The position numbers were made by a program, and so were the translations under genes. Below the pieces are notes generated by a model. That model was not told where the DNA came from, searched no databases, and was given only the letters and a program-made list of their open reading frames with translations. Shown here in pieces: positions 62,124 to 64,000 of a stretch of 64,000 nt of DNA; positions within the stretch are counted from its first letter, which is position 1; every line of letters starts with the position of its first letter. The DNA is from Azolla caroliniana (taxonomy: Eukaryota; Polypodiophyta): positions 14,198,001-14,262,000 of the forward strand of contig JBHGNT010000002.1 of NCBI GenBank assembly GCA_043228905.1, written 5' to 3'.

Positions 62124-63200
62124 ATGCATGCAATGGGAGCCTTTGTTCTCTCCCCGAAAGAAGAATGCCTTATGGAGAGTGAATTAACACGTCTTAAACA
62201 TGAATCCGTTGTGGTAAAAGTGGTGGGTAGTCGACCCAATAGAGTAATGTTGCGTGATTGGCTGCAAAGCTGTCTACAAGAAGACCTTGGCAGATTGAAG
62301 GACATTGCATTTATGGGAAAGGGGTTCTACCATGTTACAGTGATGCCGGAAACGAATATATGCAAAATTGTCGAGAGCAGCCTACTGATGTGGCACAATG
62401 CAAGAGCCTATGTATTCAATTGGGATGCAAACTTTGACATGTGTAAAGCGGATGCTTGTATAGGCAATCCTACAATGGTAATGGCCTTTTTCCCTGGTTT
62501 ACCTAAGCAATGGGTATCCTTTCTCCCGGCCATTGCCAAAAGTATGGGAGGGCAATGCCTGGAAAAAACTCTTGCAGAGAGAATAAGTGAAATACCAAGG
62601 ATCAAACTAATTGTTTCGGATGTAAAGACCTTACTGCAATTGATGTTGTTGAGCAGTAAACAAATGGTTGACCATGTACAAACGGTGGAGTATGCGGGAC
62701 TCCTAGGGCAATGCTTTGCATGTAGACAGATGGGGCATATGGCCCGAGAATGCCCTAGAGGAAAGGAGAACATGCATCATGGAAATGGGAAGCAAGGACG
62801 GAAAAGCAAAACAAGCCTGATGCAACAGAATACTCAACAAATAAACCATGCAATGAGTAAGAATAAAGATGGATGGAAATATAACACCTATAAAGGCAAA
62901 CAAAAAGTCATGGTCGGACAAGAATGGCTCCCATTGAGAAACAAATACGCACTCTTAACCTTAGAGGACAATGAAAACAAACCTAATGAAAGGGAAGCAA
63001 GAATGAAGGCAACTCATGAGAGCAATAATGTGGAAGCAATTAATGATATGGAGAAACTACACCAGGAAGACAACTTGGTAGGGGATAATATTGGCCAGAT
63101 GCTTCATGAAAGTATGGATGAGGTAGGAGAAGTAAATGTAGGAAAGGTCATAAGCCCCTTGAAAGAGCAAGCTAAAAAACCCATTATATTAAGGGGATAA
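62124..63200 (+). CDS. LINE ORF1 protein (358 aa), DUF4283-like with CCHC zinc knuckle
   Basis: The N-terminal two thirds (residues ~25-170; VVVKVVGSRPNRVMLRDWL, KGFYHVTV, FNWDANFDM, VMAFFPGLPKQW) resemble the DUF4283 domain found in plant LINE ORF1 proteins. A single CCHC knuckle C197-C200-H205-C210 (CFACRQMGHMAREC) follows, then a basic and acidic low-complexity tail with NKYALLTLEDNENKP. In such elements the protein binds the LINE RNA and forms the ribonucleoprotein. Start: first ATG of the frame; the next in-frame ATG is four codons on. The frame is uninterrupted. Confidence 0.85.
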   Translation: MHAMGAFVLSPKEECLMESELTRLKHESVVVKVVGSRPNRVMLRDWLQSCLQEDLGRLKDIAFMGKGFYHVTVMPETNICKIVESSLLMWHNARAYVFNWDANFDMCKADACIGNPTMVMAFFPGLPKQWVSFLPAIAKSMGGQCLEKTLAERISEIPRIKLIVSDVKTLLQLMLLSSKQMVDHVQTVEYAGLLGQCFACRQMGHMARECPRGKENMHHGNGKQGRKSKTSLMQQNTQQINHAMSKNKDGWKYNTYKGKQKVMVGQEWLPLRNKYALLTLEDNENKPNEREARMKATHESNNVEAINDMEKLHQEDNLVGDNIGQMLHESMDEVGEVNVGKVISPLKEQAKKPIILRG

Positions 63201-63819
63201 CAAAAATGAAAAGGCACATGCGTGCTAGAAAAGAGGAGGTGAAGGGAATGGAAAAAAATAAAGGGATGCACAAATGACCAAGAGTGAACTGGAATCTTCA
63301 ATACAAGGCGCCCCCCCTCTCGAATACTAGACAATAGATCAAACTGAAACTAACATGCAAAAAGTGGTTCGAGGGAATATGTGGAAGTGAGATGAAGAAG
63401 GACAACATATGTAGAGTCAATATATATGGTAAATGTCCTATATTTTGGCCATATATCGTTGGTCTGTCCTATATTTTGGCCATGGAAAATAAGGAACCAC
63501 ATAGCAGAGAAGAAGCACTTGGATGTTTGGAACAACAAATGGATGTTCATGTAGACTCATCGTATGGTACCGCAATAGGGATGAAAATGAAAAGACAATG
63601 GAAAGATGCCTTGATTTGGAGTTCGGGCAAGGCGAATGAACAAGGCATATGCTACATAAATGTGAAATTTAGGAAGCTTCCTAAAGTGTTCATGGAATTC
63701 ATGGTATACATCCTTGAAATGTTGACATAACTGGAAGAGGAAAATCACCAAGATAGGATATTAGCTACCATATTGGAAGCGGATAATGCATTGGCTGGGC
63801 CTCAAAAGGTGCAAGATAT
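63201..63819 (+). other. LINE inter-ORF region with a 112-codon frame
   Basis: An open frame 63392-63730 has no domain I recognise and may be chance or a frameshifted extension of ORF1. It contains a 17-bp direct repeat tcctatattttggccat (~63437 and ~63467). Confidence 0.4.
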
Positions 63820-64000
63820 ATGAATCTTAACTTGCTAACTTGGAATATACAAGGAATTGGTGGCACCCAATTCCAGATGAAAAAGAATGTATTGGCTGCT
63901 GAAATCCAGCGTTGCACTGAGGCAATGGTGCCTGATATTATCTTGGTGCAAGAGCACCATCTAGATGAGGATAAGATCGATAAAATTGGAAGCATTTACC
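63820..64000 (+). CDS. LINE ORF2, N-terminal part (AP-endonuclease), truncated by window end
   Basis: ATG 63820 opens a frame that runs to the window end (60 codons). It begins NLNLLTWNIQGIGG, with Asn9 of the exonuclease-endonuclease-phosphatase fold, and has DIILVQEHHL with the metal-binding Glu45. This is the endonuclease that nicks target DNA for target-primed reverse transcription. The reverse transcriptase should lie to the right. Confidence 0.85.
   Translation, partial: MNLNLLTWNIQGIGGTQFQMKKNVLAAEIQRCTEAMVPDIILVQEHHLDEDKIDKIGSIY

Larger units (their letters stand above)
61626..64000 (+). mobile_element. 5' part of an L1-like LINE, running off the right edge
   Basis: A GC-richer leader (61626-62123, with an assembly gap) is followed by ORF1 with a CCHC knuckle and by the start of ORF2 with an AP-endonuclease signature. 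This is the standard L1 layout of plants. The exact 5' end is uncertain. Confidence 0.85.

Overview
This window is nuclear DNA of a land plant. The likely source is a lineage that still makes flagellated sperm, such as a fern, lycophyte or bryophyte, or less likely a cycad or Ginkgo. The evidence is a complete, spliced NME7-type gene (DM10 domain plus two nucleoside-diphosphate-kinase domains), a ciliary/flagellar protein, set among plant-style Ty1/copia and Ty3/gypsy retrotransposons, an L1-like LINE and tRNA-derived SINEs. No prokaryotic or organellar gene set is present.

Layout. (1) 1-39446 is a nest of retrotransposons built on one old Ty3/gypsy element, Gypsy-A (+ strand). Its pol is split into five collinear pieces (167-1619, 8211-8307, 27404-27908, 33258-33386, 38360-38663), followed by a 3' LTR start (38664-39446). 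The first-level insertions are an element cut by the left edge (LTR 1-166), Copia-1 (1620-8210, -), Copia-3 (8308-27403, -), Copia-4 (27909-33257, +, with an uninterrupted 1353-codon gag-pol) and Copia-5 (33387-38359, +). The second-level insertions are solo LTRs in Copia-1 (1815-2193, 5190-5840) and, in Copia-3, the whole element Copia-2 (8318-13970), a 1.55-kb solo LTR of the Gypsy-A family (15913-17467), a 451-bp solo LTR (18846-19296) and the whole element Gypsy-B (19467-26402). Most junctions carry a visible target-site duplication (TSD), and removing the inserts restores the reading order of the host element. (2) 39447-42078 is gene-poor and holds a possible promoter and leader of the next gene. 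(3) 42079-57651 is the NME7 homologue: nine coding exons, all introns GT-AG, 394 codons. Intron 6 is 10.7 kb and holds a decayed Copia-6 (44671-54829) interrupted by Copia-7 (47017-52739). (4) 57652-61625 is intergenic, with a SINE cluster, a LINE reverse-transcriptase fragment and a possible LTR remnant. (5) 61626-64000 is the 5' part of an L1-like LINE: a 100-N gap, ORF1 with a CCHC knuckle, and the start of ORF2 with an AP-endonuclease domain, running off the right edge.

The only host gene I can support is NME7. Copia-4 is the only retroelement whose protein looks functional. The most unusual structures are the 50-bp direct repeats flanking the one-LTR Copia-6, the fold-back 3' end of Copia-5, the 4-bp TSDs with shared termini of two gypsy LTR families, and a quasi-palindromic motif shared by otherwise different LTRs. 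All alignments were made by eye, so positions at LTR ends may be off by a base or two.
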